64,000 nt of DNA from Pedobacter foliorum (lineage in GTDB: Bacteria; Bacteroidota; Bacteroidia; Sphingobacteriales; Sphingobacteriaceae), in contig NZ_JABSNU010000001.1 of the NCBI RefSeq assembly GCF_013266735.1, forward strand, positions 248,001 through 312,000. The letters run 5' to 3'. The notes beneath the pieces are model-generated. The model did not search any database. It worked only from the letters and a program-made list of their open reading frames with translations, and was not told the origin of the DNA. This document shows positions 17,824 to 27,246 of this stretch, in pieces (position 1 is the first letter of the stretch; each line of letters starts with the position of its first letter). A program made the position numbers and the translations under genes.

Positions 17824-18894
17824 ATGATTGAGACTAGGAACATGAGAAATACTACGGACGATATAAAATTAAAACCATTGATTGGCTTCTTTGGGCAGCC
17901 GCTTTACATAATCTTATCGCTTATTGTTTCGATTCCTGTTTATTTGGTAATAGAAACCTATGTAAGGTCTATTGACGTGCGTGAAGACGAGGCCGTGGCC
18001 TTTGCAGGAACTGTATTCTTTTTTATCGGGCTTTTTACGGGTAGATATGTAGCTCAGATCTGGACGGCACGATTAACAGTTCTCCCTAAAGAGCTTTCTT
18101 TTGGATTGTTCATCCTGATTATAGTTTGTACCGGATGGTTGTTTTTTCATGCTGATTTTCCCCTGCATGGAAGAATCGCGATTAATTTATTGTTGTCCTG
18201 GGTTCCGTTTATGCTGATTAGTTTATCGCTTGGTGCATTGATCAAAATTGTTCATGCGATTTCTGAAAATCAATTGAAAGCAGCCAAAACAATGGCTGCC
18301 CACAGCAAAAGCGAATTGCACCTATTGCAATCTCAGTTGAGTCCTCATTTTCTGTTTAATACTTTAAACAACATGTATGGACTTTCCATTACGGATCATG
18401 AGAAAATACCTGCACTGTTATTAAAACTGTCCGAACTGCTGCGCTATTCGGTTTATGATGCCACAGAAATATATGTGCCATTAAAAGATGAAGTAACCTA
18501 TATTAACAACTACATCGAGTTTGAAAAGATAAGGATTGGCGACAGATTAGTATTGATTACCGAAATTGAAGAAGTAATTGTGCCCGAAATAAAGATAGCC
18601 CCAATGTTGTTGATCGTGTTTATTGAGAATGCTTTTAAGCACTCTAAAAATACGATTGATGAAAAGATATATATTGATATAAAGTTAAAGACCTGGGGCA
18701 ATTCTATCCTTTTCTCCGTTAGAAATTCTTACGGGAGTGAGGATAATGAGAAAAGTACACTTAATAAAAGTAGCGGTTTCGGACTGGATAACGTAAGTAA
18801 AAGGTTAAACCTGCTTTATACCGGTGAGCATGAATTGAACATTAAAAGAGATAATTCATTTTACAATGTTATCTTACAGCTTAAAATGAAATAA
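17824..18894 (+). CDS. LytS/YehU-type sensor histidine kinase
   Basis: 356 residues with four or more predicted N-terminal membrane helices (within residues 18-143), then a His_kinase domain with LSPHFLFNTLNNMYG (His about 175) and a C-terminal ATPase domain (MLLIVFIENAFKHS, GFGLDNVSKRLNLLY). This is the LytS family arrangement without a periplasmic sensor domain, so the signal is probably membrane-associated. Its stop codon overlaps the start of the next gene (TAATG at 18892-18896), showing translational coupling with the LytTR regulator. It is divergent from the outer-membrane barrel gene. Confidence 0.9.
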   Translation: MIETRNMRNTTDDIKLKPLIGFFGQPLYIILSLIVSIPVYLVIETYVRSIDVREDEAVAFAGTVFFFIGLFTGRYVAQIWTARLTVLPKELSFGLFILIIVCTGWLFFHADFPLHGRIAINLLLSWVPFMLISLSLGALIKIVHAISENQLKAAKTMAAHSKSELHLLQSQLSPHFLFNTLNNMYGLSITDHEKIPALLLKLSELLRYSVYDATEIYVPLKDEVTYINNYIEFEKIRIGDRLVLITEIEEVIVPEIKIAPMLLIVFIENAFKHSKNTIDEKIYIDIKLKTWGNSILFSVRNSYGSEDNEKSTLNKSSGFGLDNVSKRLNLLYTGEHELNIKRDNSFYNVILQLKMK

Positions 18895-19610
18895 TGAACC
18901 AGGTAAGCTGCCTTATTGTTGATGATGAACCGATTGCAAGAGACATTATAAAGACCTATTGCAGTCATTTGGATTATCTGAATGTTGTGGGGTCTTGCGG
19001 GAACGCGCTTGAAGCTAAAGCCGTATTACAGAAACAGAAAGTTGATATTCTTTTCCTAGATATCAATATGCCTATAATGGATGGGATTTCATTTGTTAAA
19101 ACACTAAAGGATCAGCCTCAGGTGATATTTACAACGGCTTATAAGGAATATGCCATTGATGCTTTTGATTTGGCTGCCTGCGATTATTTATTAAAACCTT
19201 TCTCTTTTGATCGTTTTATTATTGCCGTAGATAAAGCATTGGAAAAACTGGAACCTAAAGGAGTTGTGCAGGTAAGTGAAGTAGCCGGTTCTGTTGCAGA
19301 AGACTTCATCTTCATTAAAACAGACGGAAAGATTTACAAAGTAGGCTATGATGAGCTATTGTACGCTGAAGCGCAAGGAAATTACACCAAAATAATAACC
19401 TCAGGCAATTTGCTATTGCCTAAAATGCCTTTCTCCAGTTTTGAGGAACTTTTGCCAAAAACGCTGTTTCTGAGAACCCATCGGTCATTCATTATTAATA
19501 AATCCAAAATTGGCCATATAGAGGGCAATCGTGTATTTATTAATAACAATGAAATCCCGATTGGGAGTAATTATAAAGATCAGTTGCTCAAAGATCTTGG
19601 GTTTTCTTAA
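18894..19610 (+). CDS. LytTR-family response regulator
   Basis: 238 residues: an N-terminal receiver (SCLIVDDEPIARDIIK, phospho-acceptor Asp56 in LFLDINMPIMDG, and the LLKPF lysine) joined to a C-terminal LytTR DNA-binding domain (about 135-238, with KIYKVGYDELLYAEAQGNY and FLRTHRSFIINKSKI). It is the cognate partner of the upstream LytS-type kinase, with a one-base overlap. LytTR proteins bind pairs of short direct repeats; the divergent region 17602-17823 is the natural place to look for its sites, and the barrel gene is the likely target. Confidence 0.92.
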   Translation: MNQVSCLIVDDEPIARDIIKTYCSHLDYLNVVGSCGNALEAKAVLQKQKVDILFLDINMPIMDGISFVKTLKDQPQVIFTTAYKEYAIDAFDLAACDYLLKPFSFDRFIIAVDKALEKLEPKGVVQVSEVAGSVAEDFIFIKTDGKIYKVGYDELLYAEAQGNYTKIITSGNLLLPKMPFSSFEELLPKTLFLRTHRSFIINKSKIGHIEGNRVFINNNEIPIGSNYKDQLLKDLGFS

Positions 19611-19616
19611 GGTTTA

Positions 19617-20828
19617 TTACTCGGCTACAATTTCTTTTTTTGTCAGCTTATAGATAACAAACATCACTATTCCCGAAATAACGGCCAACAATAAATAGCT
19701 GGAATTTAAGTTGTGCTCGTCCTTTGCCGGTAGAAAAGAGATAACGCTATAGCTCAGAAAGGATACAATTACATAGGTAACACCGCCTGTTAATCCGCTT
19801 GCTATACCTGCGTTTTTAGGGAATCTGCCTAAACAAAAAGTAAAGTAGTTGTTAAAGATGTAGCCGGCAGTTACATGGATTAAAAAGGCAAATAGTATTA
19901 AAGTATATATGCTGGATATGAATTGAATGCAGATGAACATTAATGCGACAAACAGAATTTGTAATCCCAGGTTAACAATCATTTTCTTTAGGAATGGCTT
20001 GTTTATGGTGGCTTTACCTATAAAACCTCCCACCATCCAGGCGAAGCCGAGAATAAGCGAGCTGTATCCGGCAACTACAGGCGAAAAGTTAAGGTGATGC
20101 TCTATAATAAATGGCCCTGTCATGTTGTAGATCATTACCATTGAATACGCTAAACCTAGCATCACTATACCTAAACTAAAACTAGGTGTTTTAATCATTT
20201 TAAGATAGATATTGCCTATGTTCTTTAAGGAAAATTTAGAGAAATTGCGTAAGCTTTCTCCACTGTAAATGAATTCCAGTGCGGCAAGTATTAGGGCTAA
20301 TCCGGCAAGGAAGTAGAAATTAGACTCCCAGCCAAAAGCGGTTTGTAAATAACCACCCAAAAATGGTGCTACTATAGGGCCTGTAGACCAGATAATAGAG
20401 AATAGGCTTAAGTAATGTTTTAGTTTGTCGCCTTCAAAGACGTCGACAAAGAATGCACGCTTGCCTACAATGATCGTTCCTACAGTAAATCCATGAATGA
20501 TTCGCATGAGGTAAATAAGGTAGATGTTATGGGTATTCGCAATCACAATGCTTGCTGCCGCAAATATCAGTAAGCAGATAAGGCTAAGTTTATACCTTCC
20601 GAAACTATCTAATACACTGCCTATAAAGAGCTGAGAAATTCCGTAACTGATTAGGAATAGACTTAATGTTAGCTGTACTTGCAAACTACTCACCTGCATG
20701 GTTGTAGCCATGGTAGGTAAGGAGGGGATGTATATATCTGTAGCAAAGCCCGATAAGGGTAACAATGCAAAAGCAAGGACAGTTGAAATGCCCTTGTTTT
20801 GTTCTTTTAATGGTTTTGATGCTGTCAA
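19617..20828 (-). CDS. MFS transporter, Bcr/CflA drug-efflux type
   Basis: 403 residues, about 12 membrane helices. LLPLSGFATDIYIPSLPTM is the typical Bcr/CflA helix 1 with the Asp-containing TDIYIPSLP motif, and GSVLDSFGRYK is motif A. The reading frame has no ATG between the upstream stop and helix 1, so TTG at 20828 is the probable start codon. These pumps export drugs or small peptides and amino acids by proton antiport. It stands apart: convergent with the LytTR gene (6-base gap) and followed upstream by a 180-base gap. Confidence 0.85.
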   Translation of the reverse strand: MTASKPLKEQNKGISTVLAFALLPLSGFATDIYIPSLPTMATTMQVSSLQVQLTLSLFLISYGISQLFIGSVLDSFGRYKLSLICLLIFAAASIVIANTHNIYLIYLMRIIHGFTVGTIIVGKRAFFVDVFEGDKLKHYLSLFSIIWSTGPIVAPFLGGYLQTAFGWESNFYFLAGLALILAALEFIYSGESLRNFSKFSLKNIGNIYLKMIKTPSFSLGIVMLGLAYSMVMIYNMTGPFIIEHHLNFSPVVAGYSSLILGFAWMVGGFIGKATINKPFLKKMIVNLGLQILFVALMFICIQFISSIYTLILFAFLIHVTAGYIFNNYFTFCLGRFPKNAGIASGLTGGVTYVIVSFLSYSVISFLPAKDEHNLNSSYLLLAVISGIVMFVIYKLTKKEIVAE

Positions 20829-21008
20829 TTGGTGATGTTTTGAGCAGCCAAAGTTACCCTTTCAAAGGTTTTTATACCTTATTTTTAGAACACGGTAATG
20901 TAATAAATAGACTATTTTAAAGTCAAAATTTTACTTAAACAATAGCGTAGCACCGCTTTTATCGTAAAATTCTTTATAGTTTTTTATATTAAGTATTTCG
21001 TTTACAGC

Positions 21009-22184
21009 CTAATTCTTATCAGTGCTTTTATCGTAGTATGCTTTGCATATCTGATAACCGACCCAATAACCAAGATCGGCTGGTTTATCGGCAGTTTCCT
21101 GATCAGAATTTGCAATCCAGTTTCTTGCCCTGTTTAAGTACATCTCTTTTTCAAAGTCGGCCCAAACTTGTTTCTCTTTACCCTTAGCCCAAACAAACAG
21201 GCGTTCATTGGCCGTTTTACCTGATATCAGTTCGCCAATAAAATCGGCCATACCTTCTACAAGCGCATTCGACAGGAGCGTAGTATCGTTAGCTAAACCC
21301 TTCTGATTAAAATGGATGAGCTCATGAGCAATTAGGTTTGGCAAGGATTTGAGATTAGCGAAGTTGTTTTTCTGCCATAAGTTTAGCTCCTTAACAGGAA
21401 CATCTTCTGTCCGAGCAGATTGGTCTACACCAATTAACAATCCGGCTTCAGTACTGGTCCCACCTGAATTAAATGCGCCGATAACAAAGTATATATTAGG
21501 AAACTGAGCGTTATTGTAGATTTTCTTGAAATTAACAAAGCTTTGGATCATTTGAGGCTTCATCTGATCAACAGCAAAGGTGTTTTTACGTACTGCAGCG
21601 TAAAACTCAGGTTTGGCATTTACAGATTTAACGAAATACTTTAGGTTCCTGATTTTATAGCCCAGATAATCCTGAAGTCCATCTGTTGCTGGCTCGACAT
21701 AGTATTTTTTGTAGATGTTAATTGAGTTGGCTGTGTCTTTTTTAGCCAGATCGTACGCTGTCCAAAAGTTCTTTACATCGGTGGTGATCAGTTTGGCTTT
21801 GTAAGGATCGGTAGTACTATTTTTAGTTACCTTAATGCTATTTAAAAGTTTAGGCCAGCCGGGTAATGAACGTAAGGACTCCAGATCAGTGTCTTTTTTA
21901 AGGTGATCAATATTTTTATATCCACTGTTCACTGCATTTGTAAGTAAAACGAGGGCGCTATCTTGCTGATTGCTTAATGCATAGCAACATGCGGCATTAT
22001 AGTAGTTGCTGATTTTGAGAACCTTAAAATCAGATTGTTCTGTTGCCTTCAAGTAATGCTGTCCCGCCTGTTTAAAGTTTTTCGCTTTATAAAGACTATC
22101 GGCAATTCTTTCGTGTCTTATTTGTGCGACAGCTACGCTGCTGGTTAATAGCAGGAAAACTAAAATGTGATTGAGCTTAAGCAT
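21009..22184 (-). CDS. Exported zinc-metallopeptidase-like protein (DUF2268-like), probably cut by an amber codon
   Basis: 391 residues with a signal peptide ending VAVAQ, an N-terminal TPR-like region (ADSLYKAKNFKQAGQHYLKA, then YYNAACCYALSNQQDSAL) and a C-terminal domain with HELIH about residue 293 followed by EGMADFIGEL, the HExxH plus downstream Glu pattern of gluzincin-type zinc peptidases. The C-terminal GYWVGYQICKAYYDKS also fits DUF2268-like proteins. The TAG stop at 21009-21011 is followed in the same frame by 25 open codons (to TAA at 20931-20933) that read AVNEILNIKNYKEFYDKSGA, just what the family C-terminus looks like. So the gene appears to have lost its last 26 residues by a recent point mutation, or the TAG is read through. 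Confidence 0.75.
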   Translation of the reverse strand: MLKLNHILVFLLLTSSVAVAQIRHERIADSLYKAKNFKQAGQHYLKATEQSDFKVLKISNYYNAACCYALSNQQDSALVLLTNAVNSGYKNIDHLKKDTDLESLRSLPGWPKLLNSIKVTKNSTTDPYKAKLITTDVKNFWTAYDLAKKDTANSINIYKKYYVEPATDGLQDYLGYKIRNLKYFVKSVNAKPEFYAAVRKNTFAVDQMKPQMIQSFVNFKKIYNNAQFPNIYFVIGAFNSGGTSTEAGLLIGVDQSARTEDVPVKELNLWQKNNFANLKSLPNLIAHELIHFNQKGLANDTTLLSNALVEGMADFIGELISGKTANERLFVWAKGKEKQVWADFEKEMYLNRARNWIANSDQETADKPADLGYWVGYQICKAYYDKSTDKN

Positions 22185-22194
22185 AGGTCTGTTT

Positions 22195-22860
22195 TTAAAA
22201 TGCGAAGTGCTTTTGAATATCTTCTGTAGCTAATTTTAGGTCTGTAAATATTTTATCAGCAATCGCTAATTTAGGATGTTGTGATACATCAGCTTGTATT
22301 GCATAACAAACTAAGTCGGCTGCCTTAGCGGCTTTTAAACCATTAATGGTATCCTCGAATGCTAAGCATTCATCTTTTTCCAGTCCCAGTTTCTGGCAGC
22401 ACATGTTATAGCATTCAGGATCTGGTTTTGTTAAAGTAACGTCGGTTCTGGTAATCATAAGATCAAAATAACTGCTCAAACCATTTCTTGCAAAAATCAA
22501 CTCAACATCAGTTCTTGGGCTAGCAGTAACCAGGGCTAGCTTAAGGCCATTTTGTTTAAAGAATTGAATGGTTTCTAAAGCATATGGCATTAGGTTAATG
22601 TCTTTGGTAAAGAAGCCTGTTTTGCTTAATCGCTCGCGCCAGTCTATTAGTTCTGACAAGTCAATGTCCAGGTTGTATTTTTCTTTAATTGTTTTGCTGT
22701 TGATTGGGAGCGGGTAACCTGCGTATGTGCTAACCCATTCTTGATAAGTCATAGATAACGAGAAGGTGTCCAGGATTTCTAACCAGCATTGGTAGTGAAA
22801 ATATTCTGAGTCGATAAGTGTGCCATCAAGATCGAATAATATGGCTTTAAGTTTCTGCAT
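22195..22860 (-). CDS. HAD-superfamily phosphatase (beta-phosphoglucomutase-like)
   Basis: 221 residues. HAD motifs are complete: FDLDGTLIDS (nucleophile Asp near residue 10), LVTASPR (motif II Ser/Thr), TKPDPECY (motif III Lys) and AFEDTINGLKAAKAA (motif IV). The helical cap between motifs I and II is of subclass I. It belongs to the group of small-molecule phosphatases that includes beta-phosphoglucomutase and 2-deoxyglucose-6-phosphatase; the natural substrate cannot be told. It lies 10 bases upstream of the metallopeptidase-like gene on the same strand, so they are probably co-transcribed. Confidence 0.87.
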   Translation of the reverse strand: MQKLKAILFDLDGTLIDSEYFHYQCWLEILDTFSLSMTYQEWVSTYAGYPLPINSKTIKEKYNLDIDLSELIDWRERLSKTGFFTKDINLMPYALETIQFFKQNGLKLALVTASPRTDVELIFARNGLSSYFDLMITRTDVTLTKPDPECYNMCCQKLGLEKDECLAFEDTINGLKAAKAADLVCYAIQADVSQHPKLAIADKIFTDLKLATEDIQKHFAF

Positions 22861-22930
22861 GTAGGTAAAAGTATTTGGCTAAAATAGAAAAAACTAATTG
22901 CTTTATTATCTTTGCTACACCTCACTACTT

Positions 22931-24136
22931 ATGTTATTATTCAAAGAAATTGCGCGCAATTATAAATCGTCTTTTACCGGGTTAAGCCGTGAAACCTGGA
23001 TTCTGAGCATCGTTATGCTCATTAATCGGAGTGGTTATATGGCGGTTCCTTTTATGGGATTATTTGTTACACAATCTCTTCATAGATCAGCTTCTGATGC
23101 AGGATTAATCATTACGCTTTTTGGTGTTGGCTCCATTATGGGCTCTGCTGCAGGAGGTAAGCTTACCGATGTAATCGGTTTTAGGCCTGTTCAGATAGTG
23201 GCATCAATTGTTAGCGGCATATTCTTTTTGTTTTTTGCGAACATTACTAATTTTCATACGCTTTGTGTACTTGCTGTTGTGATCAGTTTCTTTTCGGAAG
23301 CTTTTCGTCCGGCAAACTTTGCGGCTATAGCTGCTTATTCCAAGCCGGAATTGCAGACACGTTCTTATTCTTTAAACCGACTAGCGGTTAATATGGGGTG
23401 GGCGGTAGGTGTAAGTATAGGTGGCTTAATTGCGTCTTATGATTACAGGCTATTGTTTTTTGTTGATGGCTCGGTAAGTATTATTGCAGGCTTAGGCATC
23501 TTTTGGTTTCTGCCAAAAATTAAGGGCTATAGAAAAGCCATTAAAGAAAAAGTTAAGGGAATTGTGGTACGTAAACCTTGGGAAGACGCGGTGTTCATCA
23601 GGTTTTTGTTACTTACTGCTGTTTTTATTATTTGTACTTTTCTGATGTTTAGGGTTGTACCGGTATTTTATAAGGAAATCTGGAAGATTGGTGAGTTTGA
23701 GATTGGTTTAATACTAGGACTTAATGGAATTATTATTGCATTATTTGAGATGGTACTGATCCATAAGATTGAAAACAAAAGGTCACCAGTGTTCTTTATC
23801 GTATTAGGTGTTGTATTTATTGCGTGTTCATTCGCTGTGCTGTTACTCCCATTTGGAAACGTAATCGTATTGGGTGTGCTGAGCATAGTTTTCTTCACCT
23901 TTGGTGAAATGTTTGCATTACCTTTTATTAACAGCTTTGTAATGAGCAGGTCTAACGAATTTAATAGAGGCTCATATGCCGCAGGTTATATGCTTTGTTG
24001 GTCGATAGCTCAGGTTATAGGGCCCACGGCCGGCTTTTTTATAGCCGAAAAGTATGGTTATAATCCACTTTGGATAATGATCAGCATCTTGTTATTAATC
24101 TCTGCATATATGTACAAGCTGATGAAGCAGGATTAG
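22931..24136 (+). CDS. MFS transporter (multidrug-type)
   Basis: 401 residues from the ATG at 22931; a TTG eleven codons earlier is possible but unneeded. About 12 membrane helices. LINRSGYMAVPFMGLFVT is helix 1, GGKLTDVIGFRPVQ is motif A, and RSYSLNRLAVNMGWAVGVSIGG corresponds to the motif seen in YdeE/MdtH-like exporters. Substrate unknown; drug or metabolite efflux is most likely. It is divergent from the HAD phosphatase gene with 70 bases between starts. Confidence 0.83.
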   Translation: MLLFKEIARNYKSSFTGLSRETWILSIVMLINRSGYMAVPFMGLFVTQSLHRSASDAGLIITLFGVGSIMGSAAGGKLTDVIGFRPVQIVASIVSGIFFLFFANITNFHTLCVLAVVISFFSEAFRPANFAAIAAYSKPELQTRSYSLNRLAVNMGWAVGVSIGGLIASYDYRLLFFVDGSVSIIAGLGIFWFLPKIKGYRKAIKEKVKGIVVRKPWEDAVFIRFLLLTAVFIICTFLMFRVVPVFYKEIWKIGEFEIGLILGLNGIIIALFEMVLIHKIENKRSPVFFIVLGVVFIACSFAVLLLPFGNVIVLGVLSIVFFTFGEMFALPFINSFVMSRSNEFNRGSYAAGYMLCWSIAQVIGPTAGFFIAEKYGYNPLWIMISILLLISAYMYKLMKQD

Positions 24137-24220
24137 TCAATATTTATTATTTTAGTCAAGTTTTCAAAATCAGATGTGGAAGTTCTCCTGAGGTGATAAC
24201 CATAAAAACAAACAAGTATA

Positions 24221-25435
24221 GTGGAGAATGATATTAGCTTAACGCAAAAGGAAACAGGTTTAAAATACCTTTTCCTTACTTTTCTTAAAATAGGGTGTGT
24301 TTCTTTTGGTGGGCATATGGCATTGATAGCCGTTGTTCAAAAGGAAATGATTGAAAAGGATAAAACGCTTAGTCAGGAAAACCTGCTGAATGCAGTGAGT
24401 ATTGCCAGCTTATTACCTGGCCCTCTGGCTGTAAATGTGGTGTCGTATATTGGCTATCATTTACATAAAAAGCTAGGCTTGGTTGTGAGTATGTTGGGTA
24501 TTTTGCTCCCGGCATGTGCATTGATGTTTGTGCTGTCGTGGTGTTACTTTAATTACATTCATGTTAAGGATCTTTCCGGTATAATGGCCTATACAGTAGC
24601 GGCGGTTAGTGCTATTATCTTAACTACAGGTTTAAATATATTTTTAAAGGAAGTAAAGGGACATAATGGTAAAATTGCTTTATGCCTGGTCTCTATTGTA
24701 CTGTTGTATTTTGTTAAGGGATACCTGATTATTCTATTGCTGATATTACTTGGCGGACTGATTGGTGTTTATTTTAAACTGGCTAATTTAACTGATGGTG
24801 GCGCTGCAAAGTTTACATGGGGGAGATTGAGTACTGGCGCTAAAATAGGCCTGTCATCTTTATTGCTGTTATACTCAACTTTTGTTACAGGGCTGTACAA
24901 ACACACGGACTTGATGCTACTTAAAATAGCTTCTGTTTTTTCGGGGATTAGTCTTTCACTTTTTGGCGGAGGATATGTGATGATCCCGATTATGCAGTCG
25001 CTTTTTGTAACGGAATTGAAGTGGTTAACCAATCAGGAATTTATAGATAGTATTGCGTTTAGTCAGCTAACTCCCGGGCCAATTTTAGTAAGTGCTTTTT
25101 TTACAGGCTATAAGTTGGCGGGATTGGTAGGAGCGGCGTTAGCAACCATAGCTATTTTTGTGCCTTCTTCTATTCTGATGATCATTGTTTCTAAGATATT
25201 TAAGAACAACGCCGACTCTACAGTGATGAAAAATGCACTGGCAGGAATAAAACCTGTTGTAGTTGGGATGATCATCGCTTCGGGCATAAAGCTCTTTTTT
25301 TCAGTGCATTCCGCACCTTTAAATATAGTTTTGTTTGTTGCCGCATTTATTTTAAGTTTCAGATTTAAATTTAATCCTGTATACTTAATCATTATTTCTT
25401 TACTAATAGGAACTGCAGTACACTTTATAGGGTAA
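24221..25435 (+). CDS. chrA: ChrA-type (CHR family) oxyanion transporter
   Basis: 404 residues made of two homologous halves, the long-chain CHR form. Each half carries the family signature: FLKIGCVSFGGHMALI with LLPGPLAVNVVSYIGY in the first and SLSLFGGGYVMIPIM with LTPGPILVSAFFTGY in the second. CHR proteins move chromate, a sulfate analogue. The likely start is GTG at 24221; no ATG is available upstream. It is 27 bases ahead of a sulfotransferase gene and looks like the first gene of a transporter-sulfotransferase-CysQ operon, so sulfate or a related oxyanion is worth considering as the true substrate. Confidence 0.85.
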   Translation: MENDISLTQKETGLKYLFLTFLKIGCVSFGGHMALIAVVQKEMIEKDKTLSQENLLNAVSIASLLPGPLAVNVVSYIGYHLHKKLGLVVSMLGILLPACALMFVLSWCYFNYIHVKDLSGIMAYTVAAVSAIILTTGLNIFLKEVKGHNGKIALCLVSIVLLYFVKGYLIILLLILLGGLIGVYFKLANLTDGGAAKFTWGRLSTGAKIGLSSLLLLYSTFVTGLYKHTDLMLLKIASVFSGISLSLFGGGYVMIPIMQSLFVTELKWLTNQEFIDSIAFSQLTPGPILVSAFFTGYKLAGLVGAALATIAIFVPSSILMIIVSKIFKNNADSTVMKNALAGIKPVVVGMIIASGIKLFFSVHSAPLNIVLFVAAFILSFRFKFNPVYLIIISLLIGTAVHFIG

Positions 25436-25462
25436 GTGCTGAATAAATTTTAACTGACAAGA

Positions 25463-26467
25463 ATGGCGAATACAGGCATACAAATAATAGGAACGCAACG
25501 TTCCGGATCTAATCTATTAAGAGTAATTCTGGATCAATCAGAAGAAATTGCCTCACCACATCCACCTCACATATTAGTGGTTTTTATGCCGCTTTTGCCG
25601 CTGTATGGCGAGCTTAATAGCGTTTCTTATAAAACCTTGGTTAATGACGTAGTGACTTACGTAAATGCCAACCCTGTGCCATGGGAAGGGGTTTTGCTTA
25701 ATGCTGATGAGATTTACGGGGCATCAACGCGTTATGACCTTTTAGAGATCAATAGATTGGTGTATGAACAAGCTGCCATTAATAAAGGCGCTAAGTATTG
25801 GTGCTGTAAAAGCATGGCAAATGTTCACTATGCTTCAGAAATGGAAGATTTTGGACTAAACCTAAAATACATTTACCTGTACCGGGATGGTAGGGATGTG
25901 GCCTGTTCATTTAAAAAGGCTATAGTCGGGGAAAAGCATATCTATCACATTGCTAAGCAATGGAACGAAGATCAGGAAGCGTGTCTGCGCTTAAGAGCAA
26001 GCTTGCCTGCCGACCGCTTTTTCTCATTGAACTATGAAACATTGATTACAGAACCTGAAAGTGAAATCAGGAAACTCTGCCTTTACCTTGATATTGCCTA
26101 TCATCCGGAGATGCTTAAGTTCTATGATTCCAAGACCTCTAAACTTACAGCTGCAGCCGGTGAAATGTGGAGCAATCTGGAAAAGCCAATCATCAGTAAC
26201 AATACAGGTAAGTTTTTAAAAGAGTTTAAAGGCAATGATCTGGAGATTTTTGAACTGGTTGCAGGTGATGTATTGAAAGAACTGGATTATGAACTGGTTA
26301 TCCAAAATCCTGATGTAAGTTTAATTGATGCAGCACATATTGCGAACTATGATGGGGAAAATGCCGCTTTAAAGAAGGAAGCTGTGTTAACCGCCAGACA
26401 AAGTGATTTGGACAATAGAGAAGGACAAGCAAAAATCCTTAAAGAGATCAAAGCAAGAACACTATAA
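25463..26467 (+). CDS. PAPS-dependent sulfotransferase
   Basis: 334 residues, soluble. The 5'-phosphosulfate-binding loop is TQRSGSN at residues 11-17, and the 3'-phosphate-binding segment is YRDGRDVACS at 140-149; between them sit WCCKSMANVHY and, later, FSLNYETLITEPESEIRKLC, as in bacterial sulfotransferase-3-type enzymes. It should transfer a sulfuryl group from PAPS to an unknown acceptor (sugar, lipid or sterol-like). Neighbours support this: the CysQ gene for removing the PAP by-product follows after 14 bases, and an APS kinase gene for making PAPS converges just behind. The charged C-terminal tail after residue 270 has no clear match. Confidence 0.87.
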   Translation: MANTGIQIIGTQRSGSNLLRVILDQSEEIASPHPPHILVVFMPLLPLYGELNSVSYKTLVNDVVTYVNANPVPWEGVLLNADEIYGASTRYDLLEINRLVYEQAAINKGAKYWCCKSMANVHYASEMEDFGLNLKYIYLYRDGRDVACSFKKAIVGEKHIYHIAKQWNEDQEACLRLRASLPADRFFSLNYETLITEPESEIRKLCLYLDIAYHPEMLKFYDSKTSKLTAAAGEMWSNLEKPIISNNTGKFLKEFKGNDLEIFELVAGDVLKELDYELVIQNPDVSLIDAAHIANYDGENAALKKEAVLTARQSDLDNREGQAKILKEIKARTL

Positions 26468-26481
26468 TTTTACCTGAAAAC

Positions 26482-27246
26482 ATGATCATTACAGCTATAC
26501 AACCTATAATTGATATTGCCATTAAAGCCGGAGCTGCTATTTTGGAGGTTTACAACGGAACGCAGGAAGACTTTGGAATTACAGCAAAAGAAGACAATTC
26601 TCCACTAACTGTTGCTGATCGCATTTCGCATGAAATCATTGTTGAAGGCTTAACCAAACTTTACCCTGAAATACCAATATTATCTGAAGAAGGTGCTGAT
26701 ATTGAATATGCAATCAGGAAAGAATGGAAGCAATATTGGTGTGTAGATCCATTAGATGGCACTAAAGAATTCATCAATAGAAATGGGCAGTTTACCGTAA
26801 ATATTGCATTTATGGAGAACAACAAGCCGGTAATTGGTGTAATCTACAGTCCGGTATTGAATGTAGTTTATTATGGTATAGTAGGCAAAGGCAGTTGGAA
26901 ATTGACACCAGGAGAAACTCCTCAGGCCATCAGTGTAGATCAGAAAACAAGTGAATGGATTGCTATAGGTAGTCGCTCTCATGCTGATGAAGATGAGGAG
27001 AATATATTAAAACAATATCCGGTTACCAGTAAGCTTTCAATTGGAAGTTCACTAAAGTTCTGTTTAGTTGCAGAGGGTAAAGCCCAAATCTATTATAGAA
27101 AAGGACCGACCATGGAATGGGATACTGCTGCCGGACAAGCCATAGCGGTAAGTAGTGGTGCAACAATGCATACCGCAGATTTTGAAGAATTTATTTACAA
27201 TAAACCGTCCTTATTAAATCCAGGGTTTTACTGTAAGATAAGCTAA
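26482..27246 (+). CDS. cysQ: 3'(2'),5'-bisphosphate nucleotidase CysQ
   Basis: 254 residues of the inositol-monophosphatase fold. Metal-binding motifs are ILSEEGAD (about 67-73) and DPLDGTKEF (89-97), with the C-terminal EWDTAAGQAIA motif. It hydrolyses PAP, the product of sulfotransfer, to AMP, relieving product inhibition. It is co-directional with the sulfotransferase gene, 14 bases after it. Its 3' end overlaps the convergent cysC gene by 4 bases, so antisense effects between the two transcripts are possible. Confidence 0.92.
   Translation: MIITAIQPIIDIAIKAGAAILEVYNGTQEDFGITAKEDNSPLTVADRISHEIIVEGLTKLYPEIPILSEEGADIEYAIRKEWKQYWCVDPLDGTKEFINRNGQFTVNIAFMENNKPVIGVIYSPVLNVVYYGIVGKGSWKLTPGETPQAISVDQKTSEWIAIGSRSHADEDEENILKQYPVTSKLSIGSSLKFCLVAEGKAQIYYRKGPTMEWDTAAGQAIAVSSGATMHTADFEEFIYNKPSLLNPGFYCKIS

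Noticed and set aside
22195..22860. True beta-phosphoglucomutase
   Set aside because: HAD motifs fit a broad group of phosphatases; no maltose phosphorylase or trehalose phosphorylase gene is adjacent, so the specific name is not supported.
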